From assembly GCA_037439685.1 (NCBI GenBank), contig JBBIVO010000021.1, forward strand, positions 1 to 24,685: 24,685 nucleotides of DNA, read 5' to 3'. The notes beneath the pieces were generated by a model. The model was given only the letters and a program-made list of their open reading frames with translations, had not been told where the DNA came from and searched no databases. Position numbers and translations under genes: made by a program. This stretch comes from JAGTRB01 sp037439685. GTDB taxonomy: Archaea; Thermoproteota; Bathyarchaeia; TCS64. Numbering within the stretch: position 1 is the first letter of the stretch; every line of letters begins with the position of its first letter. Shown here one piece after another: positions 1-7,414 of this stretch.

Positions 1-1458
1 GTCGACGCCCCACCATGTGGAGTATAGGAGGAAGACCACAACATTATCCGTCGAGGGGGCGAACATCTCCACGTTCAGGCCAAGGAGGAGCATGGCCACC
101 TTGTACCCCCCAAGAATTAATGATGCGATGGGCCCCTCCCTCGAGGCCTTCCCCTCACCATCCGAGAGGTAGGGCCTCCTTAGGGAATCGACGATGCTAG
201 CCCTCATCGCCCTCCTCGCGGGGCCGTAGACGGATAGTATGGAGAGGGAGAGGCTTAGGAGGAGGGATATGGCGGCCGTGGCGGGTGATGGGGGTGGGGG
301 AAGCCCAATGGCCTGAATCGGCAAGGCCAGGGTGGCGAGCATCCATCCGGTGAGGAGCCCGATCAGACCGGCTGAGAGGCCGGTGATGGCGGCCTCTAAT
401 AGGAGGATCTTGAACACCTGCCTCCTCCTCATCCCCCTCGTGAGTAGGAGGGCGACCTCCCTACCCCTCATGTCCATCGCCATATCTGAGACGGTTACTC
501 CGAGGTACCAGGATGAGAAGAAGACGGGCATGGCGACTAGGATGGTGCTCGCCCTCATTCCGGATATGTTCGCCCCGATGGCCTCCAGGGCCTGTCCTAG
601 ATAGTTCACCGGCACATACATGTATCTAGCCCCCAGGCTGTTTATCCTCTCGAAGACCTGCTTTACGGCCCTCTCGGAGGCCTCGATGCTCCATGGATTG
701 ACCAGCTCCCCCCTATCCAGCCCTATCATCAGATCGGCCCTCATAACCCTCGTTGGGAGCCTCCCCTCGGCGTAGATGGAGCCTAGGAGGTCGGTAAGGG
801 TCTCCTCCCTTATTATAAGAAGCCTGTAGTGGGGCCTCCTCTCCGGGCCCGCCCCGAACATTACGGATCGGAGGAGGTGGGGGAACCTCCCCATAGCTGC
901 GGAGAAAAGCTCCTCATCGATTTGGACATATCCCCCAACGTTGAGGGTGTAGAACCTGGGCTCGAACCCCGCGACGATGCTGTAGGGAACCCACGTCGAG
1001 ACCTTAAGGGTTATATTATCTCCGACTCTGAGGCTCGACGCCTCCACGGACCCCTCCTCCACATATGCCTTACCCACCTCAAGGGCTTCAACCCCCCTCA
1101 CCCTCTCCAGCAGGCTTGAGTTGCCCCTAACGGCTAAGAGGATGATGGGGATCCCCTCGCCAGTCCCATTCAGCTCGGCCTCGAACCTGATGATGTGTTC
1201 GACGTTCCTCACCCCATCTACCTCTCGGATCATCCCCTCGGCCGCGTCTATGCCCAGTTGGGTGATGTTCCTCCCCTCAGCCGTGGAGATGATGTCGAAC
1301 TCCATGGCCTTGAGGGCCTTATCCAACATCGCTGCCCCGACGGCATCGGCGCCCTGGAGGACCCCGGAGAAGAAGGCGACGGCTAGGGCCACGCTCAGGA
1401 GGAGGGGGATGAATACGCCTCCGCCCCTTATCACCCTCTTCGCCGCGTAGCTGAGCAT
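1..1458 (-). CDS. ABC transporter permease, FtsX/MacB type (3' part beyond the window)
   Basis: The minus-strand frame is open from ATG at 1458 to the window edge (486 codons, no stop). It begins MLSYAAKRVIRGGGVF and has a first membrane helix at about residues 14-35. A long extracytoplasmic domain follows (about 45-310), then a helix pair around 320-400 containing the segment MDMRGREVALLLTRGMRRRQ, typical of the cytoplasmic loop of FtsX-like permeases, where it couples to the ATPase. Further helices lie at about 405-430 and near the truncated end. The family moves lipids, lipoproteins or peptides, or acts as a mechanotransmitter; no substrate can be read here and the partner ATPase is not in the window. 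A TATA-like box 27 bases before the ATG suggests a leaderless message. The family call is firm; the function is open. Confidence 0.8.
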   Translation of the reverse strand, partial: MLSYAAKRVIRGGGVFIPLLLSVALAVAFFSGVLQGADAVGAAMLDKALKAMEFDIISTAEGRNITQLGIDAAEGMIREVDGVRNVEHIIRFEAELNGTGEGIPIILLAVRGNSSLLERVRGVEALEVGKAYVEEGSVEASSLRVGDNITLKVSTWVPYSIVAGFEPRFYTLNVGGYVQIDEELFSAAMGRFPHLLRSVMFGAGPERRPHYRLLIIREETLTDLLGSIYAEGRLPTRVMRADLMIGLDRGELVNPWSIEASERAVKQVFERINSLGARYMYVPVNYLGQALEAIGANISGMRASTILVAMPVFFSSWYLGVTVSDMAMDMRGREVALLLTRGMRRRQVFKILLLEAAITGLSAGLIGLLTGWMLATLALPIQAIGLPPPPSPATAAISLLLSLSLSILSVYGPARRAMRASIVDSLRRPYLSDGEGKASREGPIASLILGGYKVAMLLLGLNVEMFAPSTDNVVVFLLYSTWWGVD

Positions 1459-1779
1459 ACAAGATAAGGGAGGGAAAACCGAATAAAAACATTAATCCCC
1501 CTTTAGGAATTAGAAGGATCCCCTGAATGACGGCCAACCATCCTCCACATAAATCTCCTTGACATATTAAATGTTATAAACCCAATAAAAGAATCTAATA
1601 TGAAAATTAAAGCCGTTGAAGGACCGAGCACCGTCAGATGCTCATAATAAATATAATTGATGAGGGCCATCACGAGATTGGCCGATCGGATTTTCGTCCA
1701 ATTCTCTGCCTCTGCGGAGATCTGGCTGTTCCTAGGATCTCCTAGGGCCCCTCGAATTTAGGGGGGAAGGTTACCCTCT
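1459..1779. other. Intergenic region between atpK and the ABC permease gene
   Basis: About 320 bases without a supportable gene. The part from roughly 1555 to 1660 is markedly AT-rich compared with the genes around it. A perfect inverted repeat (arms CCTAGGA and TCCTAGG, 2-base spacer) lies at 1731-1746, about 35 bases beyond the atpK stop. It could be a transcript-end hairpin or a protein site; no T-run follows it on the atpK strand, so a classical terminator is not shown. Confidence 0.4.
1481..1490 (-). promoter_or_regulatory. TATA-like box of the ABC permease gene
   Basis: On the minus strand this reads GTTTTTATTC, centred about 27 bases upstream of the ATG at 1458. This is the spacing expected for an archaeal TATA box driving a leaderless transcript. 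It is inferred from position and composition only. Confidence 0.4.
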
Positions 1780-2403
1780 TTAACTGACCAGCAGTATCGC
1801 CACTATCAATCCATAGATGGCCAGCCCCTCACCGAGAGCCACGAAGAGTAGGGACCAGATCGACAGCTCGGGCCTCTGGAGGAGCATCTCCGAGCCCGCC
1901 TTCACAGCCGCCACGATACATAGGGCTGCCGCGAAGGCTGCACCGATCATGGTCAGGGCTCCCATGAGGGGGCGAAGGGCCTCAACCTCCATCAAACCAC
2001 TCTCACCTCCGAAGACTGTTATGAACAGGATACTTAGAGCAAATACGATCAGAGACACTACTCCTACCGATCTTATATCGTCGAAGGCTCCCTTTATGCT
2101 TTTTTCATCGCCTCCTCCTGTCGAGAGCGTGGTGGAGAGCAGGAATCCGAGGAAGAGGAGAATTCCTAGCAATAGCGTCATTAGGGTGGATAGCTGTCCC
2201 ATCATCATCATGAGGCCTAACAGAAACCCGTAGACGAGTATTAGGGATCCTATGAGGTTTAGGGATACCCCCCATACCGATGGCCTCCCCCTCTCAACGG
2301 CTGCTGAGGCGTTTATCGTGGCTGCGTGGGTTATGCACCATGCTGCAGCTATTATGCTGGTTGCGAGGGTTATCGCAGCGGATATAAGGTTATCGACAGC
2401 CAT
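1780..2403 (-). CDS. atpK: A-type ATP synthase proteolipid subunit K (c subunit), six predicted helices
   Basis: Membrane rotor subunit of the archaeal A-type ATPase. Two c-type hairpins are recognisable. The N-terminal one has helices at about 5-30 and 45-68 joined by a RGRP loop (39-42). The C-terminal one has helices at about 147-170 and 183-205 joined by a QRPE loop (177-180). The C-terminal outer helix carries the ion-binding glutamate in LGEGLAIYG (Glu193); the matching N-terminal position, in IGSLILVYG, is Ser54. Numbers count from the GTG at 2406. Between them lies a third, diverged pair of hydrophobic segments (about 72-95 and 112-135) with no buried Asp or Glu. GGAGG (2410-2406) overlaps that GTG, so the ATG at 2403, two bases beyond the motif, is the better start. 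Subunit I lies directly upstream; no other ATPase genes are present. Confidence 0.85.
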   Translation of the reverse strand: MAVDNLISAAITLATSIIAAAWCITHAATINASAAVERGRPSVWGVSLNLIGSLILVYGFLLGLMMMMGQLSTLMTLLLGILLFLGFLLSTTLSTGGGDEKSIKGAFDDIRSVGVVSLIVFALSILFITVFGGESGLMEVEALRPLMGALTMIGAAFAAALCIVAAVKAGSEMLLQRPELSIWSLLFVALGEGLAIYGLIVAILLVS

Positions 2404-2503
2404 CACCTCCTTGGGTTCGATATGCCCCGGAAATACCTTTCGGCTTCATTTAATGTTTTCACCCGTTCCCCCTAGAATCGTTCATTAGATCTATTTATTT
2501 TTT

Positions 2504-4744
2504 TCAGGGTGTTTGTGTTATTGTCTGGGCCTCAGCCCCCTCCGAGCCTAGCTCGAAGGGTTTGAAGGGCACCCCCTTACCTTGGAAGAACTTTCCCATG
2601 AACTCGTAGTATAGGAGCCTCAGGGATTGGACGGTGCTGGAGATGAACTCGAAGGTCATGGCTATCCCGTTGGTCATCACAAGCCCTCCCGGGCCCATGA
2701 AGTGTCCTAGGGCCTCTGCGGCTATCGCTAGGCTGGCGTGGGCCAGTGCGAAGGCGGCTATTCGGAGGAAGGAGAAGAAGTTGGCCAGGTTCTCCACGAA
2801 GGTCATGAGGAGGGCGCCGATCCCCTCGCCCACCGCCTCCATGCCGAAGTGCTTATGGGTTATCGATAGGAGCATGGGCTCTATCGCGGAGAGGACAAGC
2901 CCCCCGATCATCATCAGGAAGGTCCAGTGGGACATTATGGCCATGACGTCGCCGACGCGTAGGAACTCCAGCCCTCCCAGGTATAGGCCAACGGTGAAGA
3001 GGATTCCTCCAAGCCCCCTCTCTCCAATGGCTCCGAGGGGCTCCCCCTCCCTGATGTGGTTTATGGCCCCTATGGTTAGCCCCAGGCACATCTCAGCGAC
3101 GGCTATCCCGAGGACCATCTTCATCAGCTTGCCGATATCATGTATGGGGCTTAGGAGGATGGGCTCTATCTTGAACGGGCCTATCTCGAGATGTTCGATG
3201 AGGAATACCGAACCGTAGAGGAGTCCGAATATCATTGCGGAGATCCCCATGGGTATGAAGAGGGTTCCCAGCTTCGACATCATACCCCTCTTATACTTCC
3301 TCGTGAGGTATAGGCCCATTATGAGGAAGACCGCTCCCTGGCCGACATCTCCGAACATGAGCCCGAACTGGAGGCTGAAGATCAGGATCGTTATGTGGGC
3401 CGGGTTGACCTCATGGGGCGATGGCCAACCCCTCAGCGTGGTGAGCGTCCAGGCCGGCTGGAGGAAGGAGGGCCTGATCTCCGGTGGGGGGGTTGGCACG
3501 TTCTGGTCCTCCTCTGGGTCCGGGTCTGAGAACTGAATGAATAGTTTCTCTCCTATCTCTGCCTCCACGCCGCTCAAAACCTTCTCGAACTCTGGTATCC
3601 TCTTCTCTGGAACCCATCCCTGGAGGATGGTTATGATCCTCGTCCTCAGCATGGGAATCTTAAACTCTGAAAGGATTCTCAGGAAGTTGTCTAGGGCGGC
3701 TATCCTGCTTAGGGCGTTGACCTGCTCCCCCTTCAGGTCCTCAACCTCTCTGGCGTGCTTTGCCTCGAGCTCTCTCAGCTTCTCCTCATGTCGCCTCATC
3801 AGGTCCTCCAGCCTCTGCTTATGTTCGATCTCCAGGTTTAGAAGCCTCTCAAGGTCCGTCCTCGGCCTCTCCGAGGGCTCCTCTGTGATCCTCTGCCTCT
3901 CCTCGAGCTCCCTTAGGGCCTCCTGATACCTCTCTATGACCTCCCTCCTCCTCTTCGGGTCTAGGACTAGGAGGACATCTCCGGGGCTTATCACGTCGAA
4001 GGCCTCTTTCACGTTGAAGACTAGGAAAAGCGCCTCGACCCAGCTTCTGACCTCCTCGGGGCCGAAGATGAAGATTATGCTCTCCTCAGGGGAGATGCTC
4101 TCAGTCCTGTAGTAAACATTTGAATATCTTCCAAGATAATCCTTAAGCCTTTCTATGTCCCCGTTCTTGGCTATCCCCGTCGCGAAGGAGCTCTTGAACT
4201 CCTCAGGCTTTAAAGCCTCTATAAGGCTCAGCCTGCTCCTCAACTCTTGAGATGAGGCGAGCATCGACAGTTGAGTTGTTGATAGCCTCCTCTCCTCAGC
4301 CTCGTATGCCTCCTTCTCCTTCTCCCTCTCCGCCTCGTATCTGGCATTCTCCTCGTTTATGGCCCTCTGCAGCTCTTCCGCGAGGTATTTAACCTCCTCC
4401 CCCTGGGAGTCCTTCAACTCCTTGAACTGTGCGATTAAACGTTCGACCTCCTTTACAGCCTTCTCCACAACCGAGGTTGGGGATGCTGCAAACTCCTTCA
4501 GCTCCTCAATTGAGAGCGCATACGGTTTTGGACTTATCCCAACCATCTCAGTGAACTCTAGGTAACGCGCATGGATCCTCTCACAAAGGGTTTTATAGTC
4601 GTGTTCGATTCGGGCCACCCCCTGGAGACGATCTATCTCCGGGCCCACCACCTCTTTGAGCTGCGTGATCCCAGATCTTCCAAGCCTCTCCAAAACCAGT
4701 ATATCGTACTCAGGCGGCGTGATCACAGTGACCTTTTTGATCAA
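2504..4744 (-). CDS. atpI: A-type ATP synthase subunit I (membrane stator, subunit a)
   Basis: 746 residues, a normal length for the family. It forms the proton or sodium half-channels against the K ring and links to the peripheral stalk. The N-terminal half is cytosolic, with long charged coiled-coil stretches at about 95-165 and 270-350. The C-terminal half (about 440-720) is membrane-embedded and contains FGLMFGDVGQGAVFL and the diagnostic FSFLRIAAFALAHASL, whose Arg (661) is the essential channel arginine. The start is TTG at 4744, giving MIKKVTVITPPEYDILVLER, which matches the family N-terminus; GAGG lies four bases upstream. atpK follows after 97 bases on the same strand. The usual E-C-F-A-B-D genes are absent here, so the complex must be encoded at more than one locus or beyond the window. 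Confidence 0.93.
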   Translation of the reverse strand: MIKKVTVITPPEYDILVLERLGRSGITQLKEVVGPEIDRLQGVARIEHDYKTLCERIHARYLEFTEMVGISPKPYALSIEELKEFAASPTSVVEKAVKEVERLIAQFKELKDSQGEEVKYLAEELQRAINEENARYEAEREKEKEAYEAEERRLSTTQLSMLASSQELRSRLSLIEALKPEEFKSSFATGIAKNGDIERLKDYLGRYSNVYYRTESISPEESIIFIFGPEEVRSWVEALFLVFNVKEAFDVISPGDVLLVLDPKRRREVIERYQEALRELEERQRITEEPSERPRTDLERLLNLEIEHKQRLEDLMRRHEEKLRELEAKHAREVEDLKGEQVNALSRIAALDNFLRILSEFKIPMLRTRIITILQGWVPEKRIPEFEKVLSGVEAEIGEKLFIQFSDPDPEEDQNVPTPPPEIRPSFLQPAWTLTTLRGWPSPHEVNPAHITILIFSLQFGLMFGDVGQGAVFLIMGLYLTRKYKRGMMSKLGTLFIPMGISAMIFGLLYGSVFLIEHLEIGPFKIEPILLSPIHDIGKLMKMVLGIAVAEMCLGLTIGAINHIREGEPLGAIGERGLGGILFTVGLYLGGLEFLRVGDVMAIMSHWTFLMMIGGLVLSAIEPMLLSITHKHFGMEAVGEGIGALLMTFVENLANFFSFLRIAAFALAHASLAIAAEALGHFMGPGGLVMTNGIAMTFEFISSTVQSLRLLYYEFMGKFFQGKGVPFKPFELGSEGAEAQTITQTP

Positions 4745-4747
4745 CTC

Positions 4748-4766
4748 GCCTCAACAACACTGAGGC
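4748..4766 (-). repeat. Inverted repeat just before the atpI start
   Basis: Perfect six-base arms (GCCTCA and TGAGGC on the minus strand) separated by seven bases. The promoter-distal arm contains the TGAGG that would serve as ribosome binding site for the TTG start at 4744. It could be an operator or an RNA hairpin hiding the ribosome site. A TATA-like stretch (about 4776-4786) would place transcription start inside the repeat, which favours a DNA site. Confidence 0.35.
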
Positions 4767-4840
4767 TTGTCCCATTAAAAGTTTTCGGAGGCAGCTGAGG
4801 TGTTGCCGTTTATGGGCTGGAAACCTCTAAGACGATTAGG

Positions 4841-5143
4841 ATGCCTGTTGACAGAGGGTCAACATATATTGTTTCTCAGTTCAAAGATCATTAGAGAGTT
4901 ATGTTTAATGGGGTCTCCTTATACCGTTGATCTCACTCTAGCCAATGGGAGGAGAAGTCGAGACGAGGCTGTGCCTGGCAGAGGTCGAGGTTAAAGGTAG
5001 GGGGACCAGCGTTCATATCCGAGCAGTGCCTACACCATCACTAGGGGTCTATGCCTTCGAAACCCTAGGCTTTAAGGTGAGTCCAAGGACGGGAGAACTC
5101 GAAGAGGTGTCGCCTGAGGGAGGCTATTTAGTTTGCATATAGG
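4841..5143 (+). pseudogene. Decayed retropepsin-like (clan AA) aspartic protease
   Basis: Pieces of a small archaeal clan AA aspartic protease are spread over three frames. At 4841 one frame reads MPVDRGSTYIVS, equivalent to the family's active-site block (V-D-T-G-x-T-Y-x-V), with the Thr after Asp changed to Arg, and it soon hits a stop. A second frame gives KIIRELCLMGS and YTVDLTLANGRR, like the conserved EELGL and LADGR blocks. The frame from 4945 to the stop at 5142 gives AEVEVKGRGTSVHIRAVP, SLGVYAFETLGFKVSPRTG and a normal-looking C-terminus. At least two frameshifts and the altered catalytic block mean it is not functional. These proteins are single-domain cytosolic peptidases of unclear role. 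The identification rests on my reading of family blocks, without a search. Confidence 0.6.
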
Positions 5144-5348
5144 GTGTGAAAAACTCTGTTTTCAGCATTTGAGGAGAATTCCACGGTTTTCGTAATAAGG
5201 CTGGAAAAAGATTGAGGCTAAGAGCGAAATTCAGCTGTTTCAAGGGGTTAATTCCCGAAGAGTAAGGTTGGAAAAGAAGAATTTTTATGCTTTATGCGCG
5301 TCAACCAAAAAAGGAGTAAGGAAAAAGGCAAATTTTGGCATCTAAGTA

Positions 5349-5458
5349 TGGTGCCGGGGATGGGATTTGAACCCATGGTCTCTATCCGGCCTGGGCGCTG
5401 GTGCCACAGCCCTCTGGATCATGAGTCCAGCGCATTAGCCAGGCTATGCTACCCCGGC
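5349..5458 (-). tRNA. tRNA with CAT anticodon (elongator Met, or Ile2), with an oversized variable region
   Basis: The minus strand reads an acceptor stem GCCGGGG (5458-5452) pairing with CCCCGGC (5359-5353), discriminator A and an encoded CCA (5351-5349). The D stem is GCAT/ATGC. The anticodon arm is CTGGA-CTCATGA-TCCAG, with the anticodon at 5423-5421, and the T arm is ATGGG-TTCAAAT-CCCAT. Between anticodon and T stems there are 37 bases (5377-5413) where a class I tRNA has about 5. The surplus of about 32 bases could be a non-canonical archaeal intron in the variable region, although I could not draw a convincing bulge-helix-bulge, or an insertion that spoiled the gene. CAT can specify Met or, when modified, Ile(AUA). 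A decayed integrase ends 28 bases upstream. Confidence 0.85.
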
Positions 5459-5486
5459 TACTTTTTGGACGACCCCGGTTACATCT

Positions 5487-6099
5487 TTACCTGCGCTTTC
5501 TAAAAAACATTAGCTCATCCTTCTCGCATACATACTCGAAGCCGGCTTCGAGCAGGGATTTGATCTCCTCAGGCTTGCTTGCCACCTTAACCGTGAACTC
5601 GTCGCTGAACTCGCCGAATATCGTCCTCTCCACGGTTATATAGATCTCCGTGTTCTTCAGGGTTTTGTGGCCTAGGAACTGCTTAACATAGTAGGGGTCC
5701 TTGGTCTGATGATACAGCATCGTCGCCTTCCAGTGCCTGAAGGTGTGGAAGGATATCCTCTCCATCCTCGGGTTTTGAAGCTTGTTCGCTAATCGCTTCC
5801 TCGTCTGCCAAAGCATATGTTTCAGGGTGAAGTAGTTGGCGTCGCTGAAGACCCTCCGATTCACCTTGGGCAGGTTCTTCAGCATGGCCATAAGCTCGCT
5901 GCTGACCTTCCACATCCGCGGATTGCTGCGCTTCTCAGGCCTATTTAATGTTATTATGCGCCTCTCAAAGTCTATATCCGTCCACTCAAGCCTCACCGCC
6001 TCGCCAGCCCTCATAGCTGTCCTCCTTCAGCAACCTGAGGAAGGCGGCCAGCTTCTTGCCAGCTCCGGCTATTAGGGCATCAAACACAGTGGTAGTCAT
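5487..6099 (-). pseudogene. Truncated, frameshifted tyrosine recombinase (integrase)
   Basis: The reading frame from 6014 down to the stop at 5487 encodes a complete C-terminal catalytic domain. It has Arg2 in MRAGEAVRLEW, Lys28, His90-x-x-Arg93 in HTFRHW, His116 in FLGHKTL and Tyr125 in EIYITVE. The preceding part of the domain, DALIAGAGKKLAAFLRLLK, lies in another frame (6099 to about 6022). One extra base near 6018 joins them as KED-A-MRAGEA. The N-terminal DNA-binding domain is missing. Such archaeal integrases insert elements into tRNA genes, and this one reads towards the tRNA 28 bases away, which suggests the relic of an integrated element. The single-base shift could in principle be an assembly error; the missing N-terminal half could not. 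Confidence 0.8.
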
Positions 6100-6222
6100 G
6101 CAACTCAGACAAATTTTAAACCGAACATGTGAATAATTAAGGCTTCTTCGGAACTGCCGCGTGCTTCGCGAGAACGACTTAATGTTTCCCAAGAAGCAAA
6201 GCTTGGCAGTCAACATTTCATC

Positions 6223-6972
6223 TCAGCCAAGCTCCTTGAGGATGCTCTTCGCCTCCTCATGCCAGTTTGATTATATCTCTCCCTGCTCTCCTCAAATACG
6301 GCTCTGCCTCCTCCCTCGTGACCAGGTGTATCTCGAAGGGGTGGTGGTAGGGCAGCTCCGCCTCATCCTCTATGAGCGTCTTTATCCTAGCCCTCTCAAG
6401 GTTCGATCTTGGCAGGCCGCTGACATGACAAGCACGTTAACGTCGCTGGCTTCAACAGCCTCTCCCCTGATCACGCTGCCGAAAATATATACCTCAGCGC
6501 CGGGAAGAGCCTTTCCGACAGCCTCAGCCAACCTAACCGCATAACTCCTCCATTCTCTGATCATCCTAGCCCTCTCGCCCATTATATCCATATAGCTCAT
6601 AGCCCTATCAGCTCCATCATCTCCAAGCCTCACAGCGTCCTCTGCATCCTCCCTCTCAAAGGGCCTAACAGAGTACCTCGCGGCCATATACGCATCCTCT
6701 AGAGCGGTGATCCTAGCCCTATGGGCTTTCACAAACTCGCTTATTTCACCCGTCTTCATATGCTTAGAGATCTCGGCAAGAAGCAACCTTGTGCTATGAG
6801 GCCTCGGATAGTCTCCTACAAGCTTCATCAAAACGCTCTTCAAATAGAGCTGCACAGCTATGTCCGCAAGAAAAACAGCCACGTCATAAACGTCCTCCTC
6901 CAGAGCATCCTCAGCCCGCTCCAGAAAAGACCTAGCTCTTTCCATTAGAACATCAGTCTCTTCAAACCTCAA
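6223..6972 (-). pseudogene. Fused HEPN-MNT protein (HEPN domain plus minimal nucleotidyltransferase), frameshifted
   Basis: From TTG at 6972 the frame encodes an N-terminal helical HEPN domain (about residues 5-135; ERARSFLERAEDALEE, DAYMAARYSVRPF). A nucleotidyltransferase domain follows, with AEVYIFGSVIRGE and SDVNVLV (residues 159-182). The normal D-x-D metal pair is D177-V-N179. The frame then shifts near 6420. The continuation in another frame, LPRSNLERARIKTLIEDEAE and HPFEIHLVTREEAEPYLRRA, is a standard MNT C-terminal half. A second shift near 6262 gives HEEAKSILKELG, ending at 6223. HEPN and MNT proteins usually form RNase toxin and nucleotidylating antitoxin pairs; here both are on one chain. 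Two shifts and an Asn in the metal pair indicate inactivation. An AT-rich TATA candidate lies at 7011-7026. Confidence 0.75.
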
Positions 6973-7041
6973 GAGCTCAACCCCGCGGACTCGACTGTTT
7001 CACGGTGATCACTATATTATTAATAATGGTATATTTGGCGG

Positions 7042-7242
7042 TTACTGGTCGACATATCTTTCACGAATCCTCTTCAGAAGCCTCTCAACACAGGGCTCTT
7101 CTCCAGCCCTAGGCCCAAGCGAGGCGCTTCGGCCACAAGATAAACTCCAGGAGCGGAGGTGCTGGAGCATCTTCCTCAAGGGCTTCCAGCACTGGAGGGA
7201 GGCCATCACATGAGGCTTATTTGGACGAAGCCTTGAAACCAC
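7042..7242 (-). other. Possible gene fragment, unidentified
   Basis: A short minus-strand frame ends in GEEPCVERLLKRIRERYVDQ, which looks protein-like. An overlapping frame gives DGLPPVLEALEEDAP and then a stop, so if this was a gene it is broken. I do not recognise a family. It lies between the HEPN-MNT relic and a small inverted-repeat element, in the decayed island. Confidence 0.2.
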
Positions 7243-7259
7243 TCAAAACCTAGTCCCTA

Positions 7260-7372
7260 GGGTGTGCCTAAAAACTCCGTTGCTCCATAATTGTGTAATG
7301 TTCTTATAAGAGTGGCTGCAGATGAAACGTAAATTCATGCAACAAATATCTAAAGAATTTTTAGACACGCCC
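7260..7372. repeat. 113-bp element with imperfect terminal inverted repeats (MITE-like)
   Basis: The left end GGGTGTGCCTAAAAACTC (7260-7277) matches the reverse complement of the right end (7355-7372), GGGCGTGTCTAAAAATTC, at 15 of 18 positions. The interior is AT-rich and non-coding. This is the architecture of a non-autonomous miniature inverted-repeat element. No clear target-site duplication is visible. A related end, GGGTGTGAAAAACTC, occurs at 5142 with a possible partner GAATTTTTA near 5280, so a second, more decayed copy is possible. Confidence 0.5.
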
Positions 7373-7378
7373 ATAATC

Positions 7379-7387
7379 CCTATATTC
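7379..7387 (+). promoter_or_regulatory. TATA-like box of rnp4-dphB
   Basis: CCTATATTC centred about 32 bases before the rnp4 ATG at 7415, which would place the transcription start about 5 bases before the ATG. It lies just outside the right end of the 113-bp inverted-repeat element. The call is positional. Confidence 0.4.
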
Positions 7388-7414
7388 GGATAGTCCCCGC
7401 CGAGGTTATGTTAG

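Noticed and set aside
2634..3218. Plus-strand frame of 194 codons inside atpI
   Set aside because: Antisense shadow of the membrane half of atpI; no motif, composition driven by the opposite strand.
5349..5458. Canonical intron at tRNA position 37/38
   Set aside because: The anticodon stem and seven-base loop are contiguous (CTGGA, CTCATGA, TCCAG), so a 37/38 intron would remove the 3' stem; the ATCC/GGAT helix found there does not leave a sensible mature tRNA.
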